A DNA stretch of 63,755 bases from Bacteroidales bacterium (GTDB taxonomy: Bacteria; Bacteroidota; Bacteroidia; Bacteroidales; UBA932): positions 1 to 63,755 of the forward strand of contig JAFURF010000052.1 in assembly GCA_017471965.1 (NCBI GenBank). Direction: 5' to 3'. A program made the position numbers and the translations under genes. Below the pieces are notes generated by a model that searched no databases, was not told the DNA's origin, and saw only the letters and a list, made by a program, of their open reading frames with translations. This document shows, in pieces, positions 25,540 through 34,793 of the stretch (positions are counted from its first letter, which is position 1; the number at the start of each line of letters is the position of its first letter).

Positions 25540-26868
25540 TCATCCCAGACGCTTCATCGTCCTGCGGTATCTTGTCCAGAAGAGAAGACCGGCACATGTA
25601 AGTCCCAACGGGAAGGAGAACCAGACACCGGTCAGTCCCAGGTCAAAGACAAAGCCGAAAAAGTATCCTGACGGCAGGCTTACAAGGAAATATGCAATGA
25701 AGGCATACCATGTCACCATCTTCACATCGGAAATGCCTCGCAGGGCATTAGAATAGTTGCACTGCATTCCGTCACCGAACTGATATATGACGAAAGGAAT
25801 GACAAGTTGGGCCACCATGGCTGTCACTTCGGCACTGTCGGTAAACAGCGCTCCAACAGATGAACGGAAAGCAAACATGACCATAGAAACTACTGCAGCC
25901 ATGACCAGAATCAGTTGGAAACCGGCACCGACCGACTGACGTACCTGAAGGTACTCCTTGCGCCCCATGTAGTTGCTGGCACGGACTGCGACTGCCGCAG
26001 CCATTCCATAATACATCATGAAGCCTAGTTGTCCGACTGTAAGCATTACCTGATGAGCAGCAAGAGCAGCGGTACCAAGCCAGCCGACCATTATTGTGCT
26101 CAGACTGAAAGATGCAGTCTCCATGCCCATCTGCAATCCCACCGGCATTCCCATCTTCATCAGACGGGAACAGTCTTCTTTCCGGAATGCTGCATTCATG
26201 AATCCTTCCCGGTAAGGTGCATACCTCTTTGACACGAAGAAAACCACTGCAAAGCACAGAAGCATCAGCACTCTTGACACAAGTGTGGCGATTCCGGCAC
26301 CCAGAAGTCCCATCTCAGGAAAACCGGCCTTTCCGTATATGAGAAGCCAGTTGCCGATGATATTCAACAAATTGCCACCCAGAAGGATATACATCGGAGT
26401 CACAGTATCTGTAATGCCGTCGGCAAACTGCTTGAACGCATTGAACAGAAGGACGAAGATAAGGGAAACCAGAAGCACGATATAGTACGGACGCATCAGA
26501 GGTAGAAGTTCCGCCGGCTGACCGAGTCTATGGATATTCAGATACAGGACCCACATCAGGAGCATCAGACCGAGGGCGACCGCAGCATTTACCAGAAGCG
26601 CATTCTTAAGCGATCTTCCTACCGATGCCGCCTCTCCCTTACCGAAATATGAACCGACAACGGGAGTAAGACCATAAGAGAATCCTGTCGAGAATATGAT
26701 CACCAGATTGAACATGTTGTTCACGAAACTGGCTGCGCCGAGACTGTCGATGCAATATCTTCCAACCATCATGGTATCTGCAAAACTCAGCACGATCATA
26801 CCGAGTTGTCCAACCATGATAGGTAGACCAAGCCTTATGAGTTCCCTGTAATGTCCCTTGAAGATCAT
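25540..26868 (-). CDS. MATE family multidrug/Na+ antiporter
   Basis: 442 residues with twelve predicted membrane helices in two homologous halves. The MATE pattern is seen in MVGQLGMIVLSFADTMMVGRY near the start and LAAHQVMLTVGQLG in the second half. It exports cationic drugs or metabolites in exchange for Na+ or H+. It overlaps the fprA stop by 4 bases, so the two are translated together. Confidence 0.92.
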   Translation of the reverse strand: MIFKGHYRELIRLGLPIMVGQLGMIVLSFADTMMVGRYCIDSLGAASFVNNMFNLVIIFSTGFSYGLTPVVGSYFGKGEAASVGRSLKNALLVNAAVALGLMLLMWVLYLNIHRLGQPAELLPLMRPYYIVLLVSLIFVLLFNAFKQFADGITDTVTPMYILLGGNLLNIIGNWLLIYGKAGFPEMGLLGAGIATLVSRVLMLLCFAVVFFVSKRYAPYREGFMNAAFRKEDCSRLMKMGMPVGLQMGMETASFSLSTIMVGWLGTAALAAHQVMLTVGQLGFMMYYGMAAAVAVRASNYMGRKEYLQVRQSVGAGFQLILVMAAVVSMVMFAFRSSVGALFTDSAEVTAMVAQLVIPFVIYQFGDGMQCNYSNALRGISDVKMVTWYAFIAYFLVSLPSGYFFGFVFDLGLTGVWFSFPLGLTCAGLLFWTRYRRTMKRLG

Positions 26869-28040
26869 ATCATGCGCGCAACCTGAGCCATATCACATTT
26901 CTCAGGCGAGTACGCCTGAGCGAAGGACATGCCTTCTCCAAGCAGTTCGAATCCCATACCTGACGCCAGTTCATTAAGAAGGCGGACGCTGGCACCGGCC
27001 CATGTATATGAACCGAATGCATAGAATCTGCGTCCCTTTACAAGACGTGCAGAAAGGGCCTTCATAAATGTCTCCACAGGAGGGTAGATGGAATTGTTAT
27101 ATGTTGGTGAACCGACGACGATCGTATCGTATTTGAAGGCATCCCTCAACGCGCCGGACACGCCGAGACCCTCTTCATTATTGCCTGCAAGGTCATGAAT
27201 GGCATATGGGATACCGATAGCATCAAGTTCTTCTGCAAGAGCCTGAGCGGCAGATGCGGTATTGCCGTACATCGAGCCGTATGCTATGCAGACTCCCCTT
27301 TCCACTTCATATCTGCTGAGTCTGTCATACAGACCGACCACAGCATGGATGTTCTTCTCCCACACCGGACCGTGAGTGCTGCATATCCTTTCTATCTGCA
27401 GAGCGGATAGTTTCTTGAGAGCAGTCTGAACCGGATTGCCATATTTACCCACGATGTTGGAATAGTAACGGATCATCTCGTCGCGATATTCCTCGAACGT
27501 ATCATCCTCGTCTACTACATTTTCCGAAATTGCACCGAAGGTGCCGAAAGCATCACCGGAGAAAACGGTCTTCTCTTCCTCAACCCAGGTCACCATGGTC
27601 TCAGGCCAGTGCACCATCGGTATCATATGGAAACGGAGTGTGCATGAACCAAGACCTACAGACTCTCCTTCGCCAACGATCATGACGCGGTCTTCGGATA
27701 CTTTATAATAGCCTTTGAGCATCGGAAGGGTCTTGGCATTCGCAAGAATCCTCATTGATGGATACTTCGCCATCATATATGAAATGAGAGACGAATGGTC
27801 TGGCTCCATATGGTTCACTACCAGATAGTCCACATCTCTTCCTCCCGTTGCAGCCTCAACATTTTCAAGAAACTCTTCCTCGAAGCCTCCTTCCACGGTA
27901 TCAATCAGTGCAACCTTCTCATCCACAACCACATAAGAATTATAACTCACGCCGCATGGCAGAGGCCACAATCCTTCAAAAAGAGTCTTTTCCTCATCAT
28001 TGACTCCCACATAATATATCCTGTCGCTCAACTGTTTCAT
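26865..28040 (-). CDS. fprA: FprA-type flavodiiron protein (oxygen/NO reductase)
   Basis: 391 residues: an N-terminal metallo-beta-lactamase domain with diiron ligands His77, Glu79, Asp81 and His82 (HMEPDH), then a C-terminal flavodoxin domain beginning near CIAYGSMYGNTASAAQAL. Flavodiiron proteins reduce O2 or NO to water or N2O in anaerobes. A full-consensus promoter lies at 28073-28103. The overlapping MATE gene follows. Confidence 0.94.
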   Translation of the reverse strand: MKQLSDRIYYVGVNDEEKTLFEGLWPLPCGVSYNSYVVVDEKVALIDTVEGGFEEEFLENVEAATGGRDVDYLVVNHMEPDHSSLISYMMAKYPSMRILANAKTLPMLKGYYKVSEDRVMIVGEGESVGLGSCTLRFHMIPMVHWPETMVTWVEEEKTVFSGDAFGTFGAISENVVDEDDTFEEYRDEMIRYYSNIVGKYGNPVQTALKKLSALQIERICSTHGPVWEKNIHAVVGLYDRLSRYEVERGVCIAYGSMYGNTASAAQALAEELDAIGIPYAIHDLAGNNEEGLGVSGALRDAFKYDTIVVGSPTYNNSIYPPVETFMKALSARLVKGRRFYAFGSYTWAGASVRLLNELASGMGFELLGEGMSFAQAYSPEKCDMAQVARMI

Positions 28041-28072
28041 TTCAATTTTGATTTATTATAAATTAAAGCCCA

Positions 28073-28103
28073 CAAAGGTAGGAATTTATTTCCTATCGTC
28101 AAA
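28073..28103 (-). promoter_or_regulatory. Consensus promoter for fprA
   Basis: On the minus strand TTTG (28100-28103), a 19-base spacer, and TACCTTTG (28073-28080) match the Bacteroidota consensus fully. It overlaps the divergent promoter of the LuxR-type gene, so the two units share a control region. Confidence 0.8.
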
Positions 28104-28119
28104 AAACTTCGTATCTTTG
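28089..28119 (+). promoter_or_regulatory. Promoter for the LuxR-type regulator gene
   Basis: TTTC at 28089-28092, a 19-base spacer, and TATCTTTG at 28112-28119: a near-consensus promoter 26 bases before the ATG, overlapping the divergent fprA promoter. Confidence 0.7.
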
Positions 28120-28145
28120 AATGCACTAAAAACCTGAAATTTCCC

Positions 28146-28727
28146 ATGAATCCATGCATTGCGATAATTGAGCCGAACACACTGAACTGCATGTCTCTCC
28201 GAAACATGCTCTGGGAGATATACAACAAGGTGGAGGTCCTTTGCTACGGCAGCATGGACGAATTCATCAGGGACTCAAACAGACATTTCGTACACTTCTT
28301 CGTCGAATCGGATACGCTTTTCTGCCACTTCGACGAATTCGAAACACTCAAAAGCCAGACTACGGTCATCTCGAAAGGACGGGGCAGGCAATTCGTAGAG
28401 GCCGGGTTCAACGTCCTTGACATCACCCTTCCAGAAGAGGCCCTCTCAAGCAAACTGCTCCATCTGCAGTTCATGAGCCACTATTCGACTTCACTGCCTG
28501 ATAAAAGGAAATATGCCAAAGGGAAACTGTCAGAAAGAGAGAAGGAAGTACTCGCATATATGGTCAAAGGTATGCTGAACAAGGAGATTGCAGAAATTCT
28601 GGACATTTCGCTCAACACAGTGATCTTCCATAGAAACAACATCTGCGAAAAACTCCAGACCCGCTCCATAGGAAGGCTGACGATTTTCGCAGTGCTTTCA
28701 GGTATCGTTGATATAAATGATATCTAG
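28146..28727 (+). CDS. LuxR-type DNA-binding regulator with degenerate receiver-like domain
   Basis: 193 residues. The C-terminal ~65 residues are a LuxR/FixJ helix-turn-helix (LSEREKEVLAYMVKGMLNKEIAEIL...NTVIFHRNNICEKL). The N-terminal ~120 residues resemble a receiver in pattern (CIAIIEPNT, then HFVHFFVES) but lack the acidic pocket and the phospho-acceptor Asp, so control is unlikely to be by phosphorylation. It is divergent from fprA with overlapping promoters and may regulate it. Its last 4 bases overlap the end of the GH3 gene. Confidence 0.85.
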   Translation: MNPCIAIIEPNTLNCMSLRNMLWEIYNKVEVLCYGSMDEFIRDSNRHFVHFFVESDTLFCHFDEFETLKSQTTVISKGRGRQFVEAGFNVLDITLPEEALSSKLLHLQFMSHYSTSLPDKRKYAKGKLSEREKEVLAYMVKGMLNKEIAEILDISLNTVIFHRNNICEKLQTRSIGRLTIFAVLSGIVDINDI

Positions 28728-30937
28728 ATCTTTATTTTCAAGGTCTTTAGTCCTTCCTCAGCAGATGTGCCGCCATAATAGATGACATACTTTCCTGAAG
28801 ATGCTCCCATCTTACCGGTTGCCGGATCGAAGAGGTCGATATCTTCTTCAGACATAGGTATCTCGACCGTAACAGTCTCACCAGCCTTGACAGCGACACG
28901 CTTGAATCCTCTTAGGCTCTTCACAGGACCTTCCGGATCAGCAAGCGACTTCACATAGACCTGTACGACTTCCTCACCGTCCACATCGCTCACATTGGTC
29001 ACAGGAATCCTCAGGACGCTGTCAACGAGTCTGGCCTTGCCATACCGGAACTCACTGTAACTCAAGCCATGACCGAAGGAGAACAGAGGTTTTCCTTTGA
29101 AATATCTGTATGTATGACCCGGCATGTCATAGTCTCTGAAATCAGGAAGGTCGTCATCAGATGCATAGAAGGTCAAAGGCAGTCTTCCGGCAGGATTATA
29201 GTCCCCGAACAGGACATCTGCAACCGCCTGACCGCCTGCCTGACCGCCATACCAGGCCTGCAGGATGGCATCACAATTCTCCACTTCAGGGGCAAGCGCT
29301 ACCGCAGAACCGGAAAGATTGACCATTATCACCGGCTTGCCTGTCTGCTTCAAGGCAGCAATATATTCCCTCTGAGTCTCAGGAAGTTCTATCGAGGTGC
29401 GGTCGCCTCCCTTGAATCCCTTGAAATTGACCCTCATTTCCTCTCCTTCGAGTTTTGGTGACAGTCCGCCGACAAAGATGATGGCATCCACATCGTCAAA
29501 CATGGAAAGGTCGAACTTTCCTGCCGCGCCACCGGAAGATGCACGCGAGAGAGCCTCGTCATGCTGATTGCCCTCAGTCTCACTGTATTGTCCTTCATCA
29601 GATGCAATCGGAGCGATCTCGCAACCCTTTGCATAGACGACATTGTCAGCACCGACTTTTGATATTATTCCCTCAAGAACGGTGATGGTCTTGCGAGGGA
29701 TGCCGTTATAATTACCCCACATCACAAGAGAATCAGCAGCATTCGGTCCTACAACCGCATATCGAGCATCACGACGCAATGGCAGAGCCTTTTCTCTGTT
29801 ATGAAGAAGCGTCATTGATTCGCGCGCCATCTCCAGCGCCTTGTCATGATGGGCATCACAGGCCAGGAGTCCTTCAGGAATGCTGCACCATGATACTGCC
29901 TCCACAGGATCCATCTCGCCAAGTTCAAAACGGGCCTTCAGTACACGACGCAATGCTCTGTCAAGTTCAGCCTCATCGATCTTTCCTGTATTTACCGCCT
30001 CAACCAAGGCAGGGAAAGAGTTTCCGCATTCAAGGTCTGCACCACTACGGACGGACATCGCTGATGCAGAGGCAGGATCGCCTGGGAAGATGTTGTGACA
30101 TCCCTCGCTATGGAAATCCCTTACAGCCCAGCAGTCTGTCACCACAAGTCCCTGATATCCCCATTGCTCACGCAGTATCTTGATCAGCAGTTTGTCGCTG
30201 CCGCAGCATGGTTTGCCCTCATAAGCGTTATATGCACACATCACTTCCTTGACATCTGTGGTCTTCACCAGACGCTCGAAGGCATAAAGGTAAGTCTCAT
30301 TCAGGTCACGCCAAGACACTTCCTCGACATTGAACACATGGCGTTCATACTCCGGACCGCTATGTAACGCGAAATGCTTGAGACATGCATGCAGTTTGTC
30401 ATATTTCTCCGTATCTGGGCCTTGCAGACCGATTACGGCCGCACGTCCCATTACTGTGGTAAGATATGGATCTTCTCCATACGTCTCCTGTCCCCGTCCC
30501 CACCTAGGATCGCGGAAGATATTGATGTTCGGAGTCCATACTGTCAGTCCGTGGTAACGCTTCACCCCTTCCCCTCTGCGCGCAACATTGAACTTGATCC
30601 TCTGCTCCGTGGAGGCTATGTCATATACATCCAGAAGAAGATGATCATCCCAACTTGCAGCCATACCTATCGCCTGCGGGAAGACCGTAGCGAGTCCGTT
30701 TCTGGCAGATCCGTGGAGAGCCTCATTCCACCAGTTGTACTGAGGGATACCAAGTTCCGGGATAGCAGGACTGGTATAGTTCATAAGGTCCACCTTCTGC
30801 TGCAAGGTAAGTCTTCCAAGAAGGTCTTCTGCCCTTTGCTCGGGATCAAGAGTTGCATCCTGATAAGGATATTTCACTTCTTGAGCAATAGCAAGCGTCG
30901 TGGCGAGCGTCAAAACGATAGAAAAAACGAGTTTCAT
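28724..30937 (-). CDS. Glycoside hydrolase family 3 (beta-xylosidase/beta-glucosidase type)
   Basis: 737 residues from the ATG at 30937, which gives a clean signal peptide (MKLVFSIVLTLATTLAIAQ); the frame is open further upstream but without a signal. Family 3 features: the N-terminal barrel with nucleophile Asp in VVTDCWAV, the alpha/beta sandwich with the KPVIMVNLSGSAVAL segment, and a C-terminal fibronectin III-like domain. The NWWNEALHG and VWTPNINIFRDPRWGRGQE motifs resemble the GH3 beta-xylosidases of Bacteroidota. It would release terminal xylose or glucose in the periplasm. CAAAGTTA at 30955-30962 is a minus-strand TAACTTTG -7 candidate. Confidence 0.92.
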   Translation of the reverse strand: MKLVFSIVLTLATTLAIAQEVKYPYQDATLDPEQRAEDLLGRLTLQQKVDLMNYTSPAIPELGIPQYNWWNEALHGSARNGLATVFPQAIGMAASWDDHLLLDVYDIASTEQRIKFNVARRGEGVKRYHGLTVWTPNINIFRDPRWGRGQETYGEDPYLTTVMGRAAVIGLQGPDTEKYDKLHACLKHFALHSGPEYERHVFNVEEVSWRDLNETYLYAFERLVKTTDVKEVMCAYNAYEGKPCCGSDKLLIKILREQWGYQGLVVTDCWAVRDFHSEGCHNIFPGDPASASAMSVRSGADLECGNSFPALVEAVNTGKIDEAELDRALRRVLKARFELGEMDPVEAVSWCSIPEGLLACDAHHDKALEMARESMTLLHNREKALPLRRDARYAVVGPNAADSLVMWGNYNGIPRKTITVLEGIISKVGADNVVYAKGCEIAPIASDEGQYSETEGNQHDEALSRASSGGAAGKFDLSMFDDVDAIIFVGGLSPKLEGEEMRVNFKGFKGGDRTSIELPETQREYIAALKQTGKPVIMVNLSGSAVALAPEVENCDAILQAWYGGQAGGQAVADVLFGDYNPAGRLPLTFYASDDDLPDFRDYDMPGHTYRYFKGKPLFSFGHGLSYSEFRYGKARLVDSVLRIPVTNVSDVDGEEVVQVYVKSLADPEGPVKSLRGFKRVAVKAGETVTVEIPMSEEDIDLFDPATGKMGASSGKYVIYYGGTSAEEGLKTLKIKI

Positions 30938-31048
30938 GATAAGTTGATTTTTCTCAAAGTTATGAAATTTGACACACAAAACCGCTTCGTCCGTATGCAC
31001 GAAGAGATAAAAAAACGGAATTTACACAGAAACGACAGGAATATCCAC

Positions 31049-31855
31049 TCAATCCGCCTGACGACGGAGCGAGAAGAAGAACTGCAGACCGCCCCACTGA
31101 CGGTTTATGACGCGAATATCTCCTCCATGGAATTTCACGGCATTGCGGACAATGGACAGTCCCAGACCGGATCCTCCCACATCTCGGGTACGTCCTTCCT
31201 CAATGCGGTAGAACCTTTCAAACACCTTCTCAAGATGCTCCTGAGGCACTCCTGACCCCGTATCGTAATATGTAAGATAGCAATATTTTTCAATCGTACT
31301 GTAGCATTCCAGATGCATCGTCAGACCCTCTCCAGCATATTTAAGAGTGTTTTCGACCAGATTGCGGATGATGGTATACACAAGAGTACGGTTGGCAATC
31401 AGGACTGTACCAGGTTCGAGATTGTTTTCGACGACATTACCCTTTTCGGCAATCTTCTCTTCAAATTCGTCAAACACCTCAACCGCAATGTCATACAGAT
31501 CAATCTCCTCCTTATGAAGTTTTGATGACCTTTCCTCCATCTTGCTCAGAAGAGACATGTCGCTGATAAGTTCCGACAGACGCAAGGTCTGGTTATATGC
31601 CTTCTCGATGAAGGCCTGCTTCTTTTCGGGAGCCATGTCAGGACAGGCGATAAGTGTCTCGAGATATCCTCTGATGCTCGTCACCGGTGTGCGGAGTTCA
31701 TGCGCAATGTTGCTGGTCATCTGCTTCTTTAGTTTGCTGCTCTGTCTTGCAGCCTTATCGGAAGAGCGCTTTAAAGCACGTACAAGAAAAAAAAGTCCGA
31801 CAGCAAGCGCCAGAGAACCGATGACAATAAGTATGATCATGTAGGTCTTCATCAT
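31049..31855 (-). CDS. Sensor histidine kinase (PhoR-like, minimal sensor)
   Basis: 268 residues: one membrane helix at about 5-27, no periplasmic domain, then HisKA with His52 in SNIAHELRTP and a HATPase domain with NLVENTLKYA, DTGSGV and GGSGLGLS boxes. With no extracellular sensor it may respond to a membrane or cytoplasmic partner. The ATG overlaps the response regulator stop by 4 bases; the two are a pair. Confidence 0.93.
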   Translation of the reverse strand: MMKTYMIILIVIGSLALAVGLFFLVRALKRSSDKAARQSSKLKKQMTSNIAHELRTPVTSIRGYLETLIACPDMAPEKKQAFIEKAYNQTLRLSELISDMSLLSKMEERSSKLHKEEIDLYDIAVEVFDEFEEKIAEKGNVVENNLEPGTVLIANRTLVYTIIRNLVENTLKYAGEGLTMHLECYSTIEKYCYLTYYDTGSGVPQEHLEKVFERFYRIEEGRTRDVGGSGLGLSIVRNAVKFHGGDIRVINRQWGGLQFFFSLRRQAD

Positions 31856-32535
31856 TCTGCAGGATTAAAAACATATCCGTATCCCGAACGGTTCACAAGA
31901 TAATTCTTGCGTGCCCCGAGTTTGCTGCGTATTCTTGCGATATGCACATCTACAGTCCTGTCCAGCACATATGGAGCATCCTTCCATAGTTCGCTGATAA
32001 GGTCTTCCCGGGAAAATATCTTTCCACAGTTTGAAGCAAGAAGAGACAGGACCTCGAATTCCTTCTTGGAGAACATGACCTTTTCTCCATCGATATAGAC
32101 CATCTTGCTCTCGAGATCGATCCTGACAGCACCGCACTCAAGCATGTCAGATACCAGTTCGTCCGCCTGAGGGAACCTTCGCATCACAGCCTTGACCCTC
32201 GCTATGACCTCCTGAATCGAGAAAGGCTTGGGAATATAATCATCTCCTCCGGCAGAGAATCCGGTAAGGAGATCGGTCTGCGAACTCTTCGCAGTAAGGA
32301 ATATGATCGGAATCTGACAGTTCCTCTCTTTACGAAGTACTTCTGCCATAGCAAACCCTGACATTCCACCCATCATCACATCAAGAAGTATCAGGGAGTA
32401 TGAAGACGGAAGGACCTCAAGAGCCTCTTCAGCAGAAGAAGCACAATCAACGGCAAACCCCGCATTCTCCAGATTGAACTGCAGGATTTCCCTGATATCA
32501 GCCTCATCATCGACGATTAGAATCTTTCTTTCCAT
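31852..32535 (-). CDS. OmpR-family response regulator
   Basis: 227 residues: receiver with phospho-acceptor Asp52 (LILLDVMMGGMSG) and acidic pocket DDE at 9-11, then a winged-helix DNA-binding domain (LISELWKDAPYVLDRTVDVHIARIRSKLG). It is transcribed ahead of its kinase. The start is 78 bases from the divergent lipoprotein gene; TATATTTG on the minus strand (32555-32562) is its probable -7 box. The divergent lipoprotein/barrel operon is a plausible target. Confidence 0.94.
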   Translation of the reverse strand: MERKILIVDDEADIREILQFNLENAGFAVDCASSAEEALEVLPSSYSLILLDVMMGGMSGFAMAEVLRKERNCQIPIIFLTAKSSQTDLLTGFSAGGDDYIPKPFSIQEVIARVKAVMRRFPQADELVSDMLECGAVRIDLESKMVYIDGEKVMFSKKEFEVLSLLASNCGKIFSREDLISELWKDAPYVLDRTVDVHIARIRSKLGARKNYLVNRSGYGYVFNPAE

Positions 32536-32550
32536 AGTATGTCCAATTGC

Positions 32551-32581
32551 ATTGCAAATATATTAAAATACCTTAAATTTG
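32551..32581 (+). promoter_or_regulatory. Promoter for lipoprotein/barrel operon
   Basis: ATTG at 32551-32554, a 19-base spacer and TAAATTTG at 32574-32581. It overlaps the divergent -7 box of the response regulator gene (32555-32562), so expression of the two units is likely linked. Confidence 0.7.
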
Positions 32582-32613
32582 TGGAACAAAATATATCTAA
32601 ACAAACAATCACC

Positions 32614-33129
32614 ATGAAGACACTATTGAGATTCTGGGCCATATTTCTAATAATGGCAGTGTCAGCAGGATGTTTCAAGCCGGATCCTGCTGAAGCAGAT
32701 CAGAATACTAAAACCCTGATCGGCTATTGGGAAGTCAGTCACATCAAGGACTATGATTACACCTACACCCCTGGTGCAGACGGAACCGAGACCGACAAAA
32801 CGACAGTATGGGAATTTGACTCCGACATCACCGCCAACGACGGGAATGAGGAATACGCAGTCATACGGTTCGCCGGTTCGACAATGGCTCTTATTGCTAC
32901 AGATTGCCCGGATAACGCGGAACTGATAGACATCCCTATACCATATTCATATGAAGACGGAAAGATAAAAAGCATGTTCTTCTACGACCCTGAGACCAAT
33001 CTTGAGCATGTTACTGTGACACAACTCACTTCTACGACTCTTGTCCTCCTCATGGACGAAGTATACGCTGAGTCAAACGGGACATGGTGCCATGATACCC
33101 GTCATATCACATTGAAGAAAATCCATTAA
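32614..33129 (+). CDS. Lipoprotein, lipocalin-like
   Basis: 171 residues from the ATG at 32614; the longer upstream frame has no signal. The SPII signal ends in VSAGC with the lipid-anchored Cys20. The mature part starts with TKTLIGYWEVSHIKDYDY, typical of lipocalin-like domains that are common among Bacteroidota lipoproteins. Role unknown. It is followed 14 bases later by a barrel protein gene in the same operon. Confidence 0.8.
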   Translation: MKTLLRFWAIFLIMAVSAGCFKPDPAEADQNTKTLIGYWEVSHIKDYDYTYTPGADGTETDKTTVWEFDSDITANDGNEEYAVIRFAGSTMALIATDCPDNAELIDIPIPYSYEDGKIKSMFFYDPETNLEHVTVTQLTSTTLVLLMDEVYAESNGTWCHDTRHITLKKIH

Positions 33130-33143
33130 TCACTTGAGCCACC

Positions 33144-33923
33144 ATGTTTACAGAATTGCTTATATGTGCCATGACTCTGGGAGTACCGGCACAACAGGAT
33201 ACAGATCAGGATATAGAGACCTCCACCTTTTCAGAAAGAATCGACGAATCCTTCTGGGCGAAACGCAAGACTCTCCGTCTCGGATATGAGACCTACACAT
33301 TCCAGAATGCCTCAGGTATGGAATTGCCTGTAAAGTTCGGAGCAGGAATTTCAAACATCAATAATGTATGGCTCCACAAGAAACCGGTTGCAGGCATGAT
33401 GAAATTTGCTTTCGACCATGGCATATCCGCAAATTACGGTATGTTCGACACTGCCATTGATGACAAGGATTACACCGGACCATCGGGTTATATCGGAAAC
33501 GCCCCTGCTACAGATGACGGGAATGACCTTGACATGCCATTTGACCTGAGTAAGATCGGGATGCATCATCTGTCTGTCGGATATGCTCTCGGAGTATCAC
33601 TTACAGTAAATCCTGTCGCCAAACTCAGGCTCAACGGATATTTCCATTTCGTTCCTTCATGCGCAGCGGTTTTATCAGGTTCCACATTATCGATCGGATT
33701 CATGCCTTATTGCCGTTACGGAGCAGAGGTATCATATGGCAGAGTCGGCGTCGGAATCGAATGGGGATCCGGAGTGAGCAGCATGTCAGATTTGATGACC
33801 AAACTCATGGCAATTGCAGATGATGAGGCACAGTCAGTTACCTCCACTCCCAAAACCAAGTATTATTCCAACTACATGAACATCTATCTTGCTCTTAAGT
33901 TCGGGAAAAACAAGAGAAAATGA
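33144..33923 (+). CDS. Outer-membrane beta-barrel-like protein
   Basis: 259 residues with a short N-terminal hydrophobic signal (cut near VPAQ). Amphipathic strands with alternating glycine and aromatics continue to a C-terminal strand (MNIYLALKFGKNKRK), as in small outer-membrane barrels. It follows the lipoprotein gene. I cannot name the family; the context with a divergent two-component system suggests envelope-stress or surface adaptation. Confidence 0.7.
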   Translation: MFTELLICAMTLGVPAQQDTDQDIETSTFSERIDESFWAKRKTLRLGYETYTFQNASGMELPVKFGAGISNINNVWLHKKPVAGMMKFAFDHGISANYGMFDTAIDDKDYTGPSGYIGNAPATDDGNDLDMPFDLSKIGMHHLSVGYALGVSLTVNPVAKLRLNGYFHFVPSCAAVLSGSTLSIGFMPYCRYGAEVSYGRVGVGIEWGSGVSSMSDLMTKLMAIADDEAQSVTSTPKTKYYSNYMNIYLALKFGKNKRK

Positions 33924-33951
33924 TTTGTAACATTTTTTTAACACCGAAGGC

Positions 33952-33982
33952 ATTGCAGGTATGGTAAAAGTCCTTACCTTTG
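33952..33982 (+). promoter_or_regulatory. Promoter inside the 33924-34126 intergenic region
   Basis: ATTG at 33952-33955, a 19-base spacer and TACCTTTG at 33975-33982. No ORF follows on this strand before a strong terminator, so the product would be a short RNA. Confidence 0.65.
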
Positions 33983-33988
33983 CCTTCG

Positions 33989-34114
33989 GTTATTAGTTTT
34001 AGTGTTATTAATTATGTGGTTAGTATGAGGCATCCTCGCGTGAGCGACGACGTCTCATTTTGTTTTATGAAAGCAGCGTGCTTCCTTAAAAGGGAGCACG
34101 CTGCTTTCATTTTC
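33989..34114 (+). ncRNA. Candidate small RNA of about 125 nt
   Basis: A transcript from the promoter at 33952-33982 would start near 33989 and end at the terminator at 34067-34114. It has no convincing reading frame. Inside it, ATGAGGC and GTCTCAT pair (34025-34057 region, one G-U pair) around an inner hairpin TCGC-GTGA-GCGA with a GNRA-type tetraloop. Exact ends are inferred. An alternative is that the hairpin merely ends the 32614-33923 operon. Confidence 0.5.
34067..34114 (+). terminator. Strong intrinsic terminator
   Basis: 19-bp stem (34067-34085 with 34092-34110; one G-U pair) with a 6-base loop TTAAAA, followed by TTTT on the plus strand. It would end the candidate RNA or the barrel operon; there is no T-run on the minus side. 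Confidence 0.85.
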
Positions 34115-34126
34115 ATTTGGAAACCA

Positions 34127-34789
34127 TTATAAGTCCTTTATGATATCAAGAGCGTCCTTGCAGAGTTTGGTGATGGCATCCCAATCTTTTGCTGCGATGG
34201 CCTCCTTAGGGAAGAGGTTGCTTCCCATTCCTACGCAGGTCACACCGGACTTGAACCAGCCTTCAAGATTCTCTCTGGTCGGCTTTACGCCTCCTGTCAC
34301 CATGATATTGCTCCATGGCATAGGAGCACGGAGTCCTTTCACAAAAGCAGGTCCGAGGACGTCGCCAGGGAAGACCTTGCAGAGGTCGCATCCCAGTTCC
34401 TGAGCCTTGCCGACTTCTGAAACAGTACCGCATCCCGGGCAATAAGGCACAAGACGTCGGTTACATACCGGAGCGATCTCAGGGTTGAAGAGCGGTCCTA
34501 CCACAAAATTGGCACCCAACTGAAGATAGAGGGCTGCTGTTCCCGGATCCACAACGGAACCGATACCCAGAATCATTCCCGGAAGTTCCTTGTTGGCATA
34601 TTTCACCAGTTCGCCGAACACTTCATGAGCGAAATCACCGCGGTTTGTAAATTCAAATGCACGGACCCCTCCGTCATAACATGCCTTTAAGACTGCCTTT
34701 GCAGTATCGACATCGGCATGATAGAAGACAGGAACCATTCCTGTCTCCTTCATAGCCGCAATTACCTGAAGTTTATTGTACTTTGCCAT
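34127..34789 (-). CDS. eda: KDPG/KHG aldolase
   Basis: 220 residues of the class I aldolase family. Glu46 in AFEFTNRG and the Schiff-base Lys138 in [11 protein letters not shown] are in place. It cleaves 2-keto-3-deoxy-6-phosphogluconate into pyruvate and glyceraldehyde-3-phosphate, the last step of unsaturated-uronate breakdown. It starts 4 bases after the kduI stop and is the last gene of the kduD operon; the KDG kinase needed in between is not seen in this window. Confidence 0.94.
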   Translation of the reverse strand: MAKYNKLQVIAAMKETGMVPVFYHADVDTAKAVLKACYDGGVRAFEFTNRGDFAHEVFGELVKYANKELPGMILGIGSVVDPGTAALYLQLGANFVVGPLFNPEIAPVCNRRLVPYCPGCGTVSEVGKAQELGCDLCKVFPGDVLGPAFVKGLRAPMPWSNIMVTGGVKPTRENLEGWFKSGVTCVGMGSNLFPKEAIAAKDWDAITKLCKDALDIIKDL

Positions 34790-34793
34790 AAGA

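Noticed and set aside
33989-34114. Naming the candidate RNA as 6S RNA or another known family
   Set aside because: Size and presence of a terminator fit many RNAs; I see no diagnostic motif and cannot run a covariance search.
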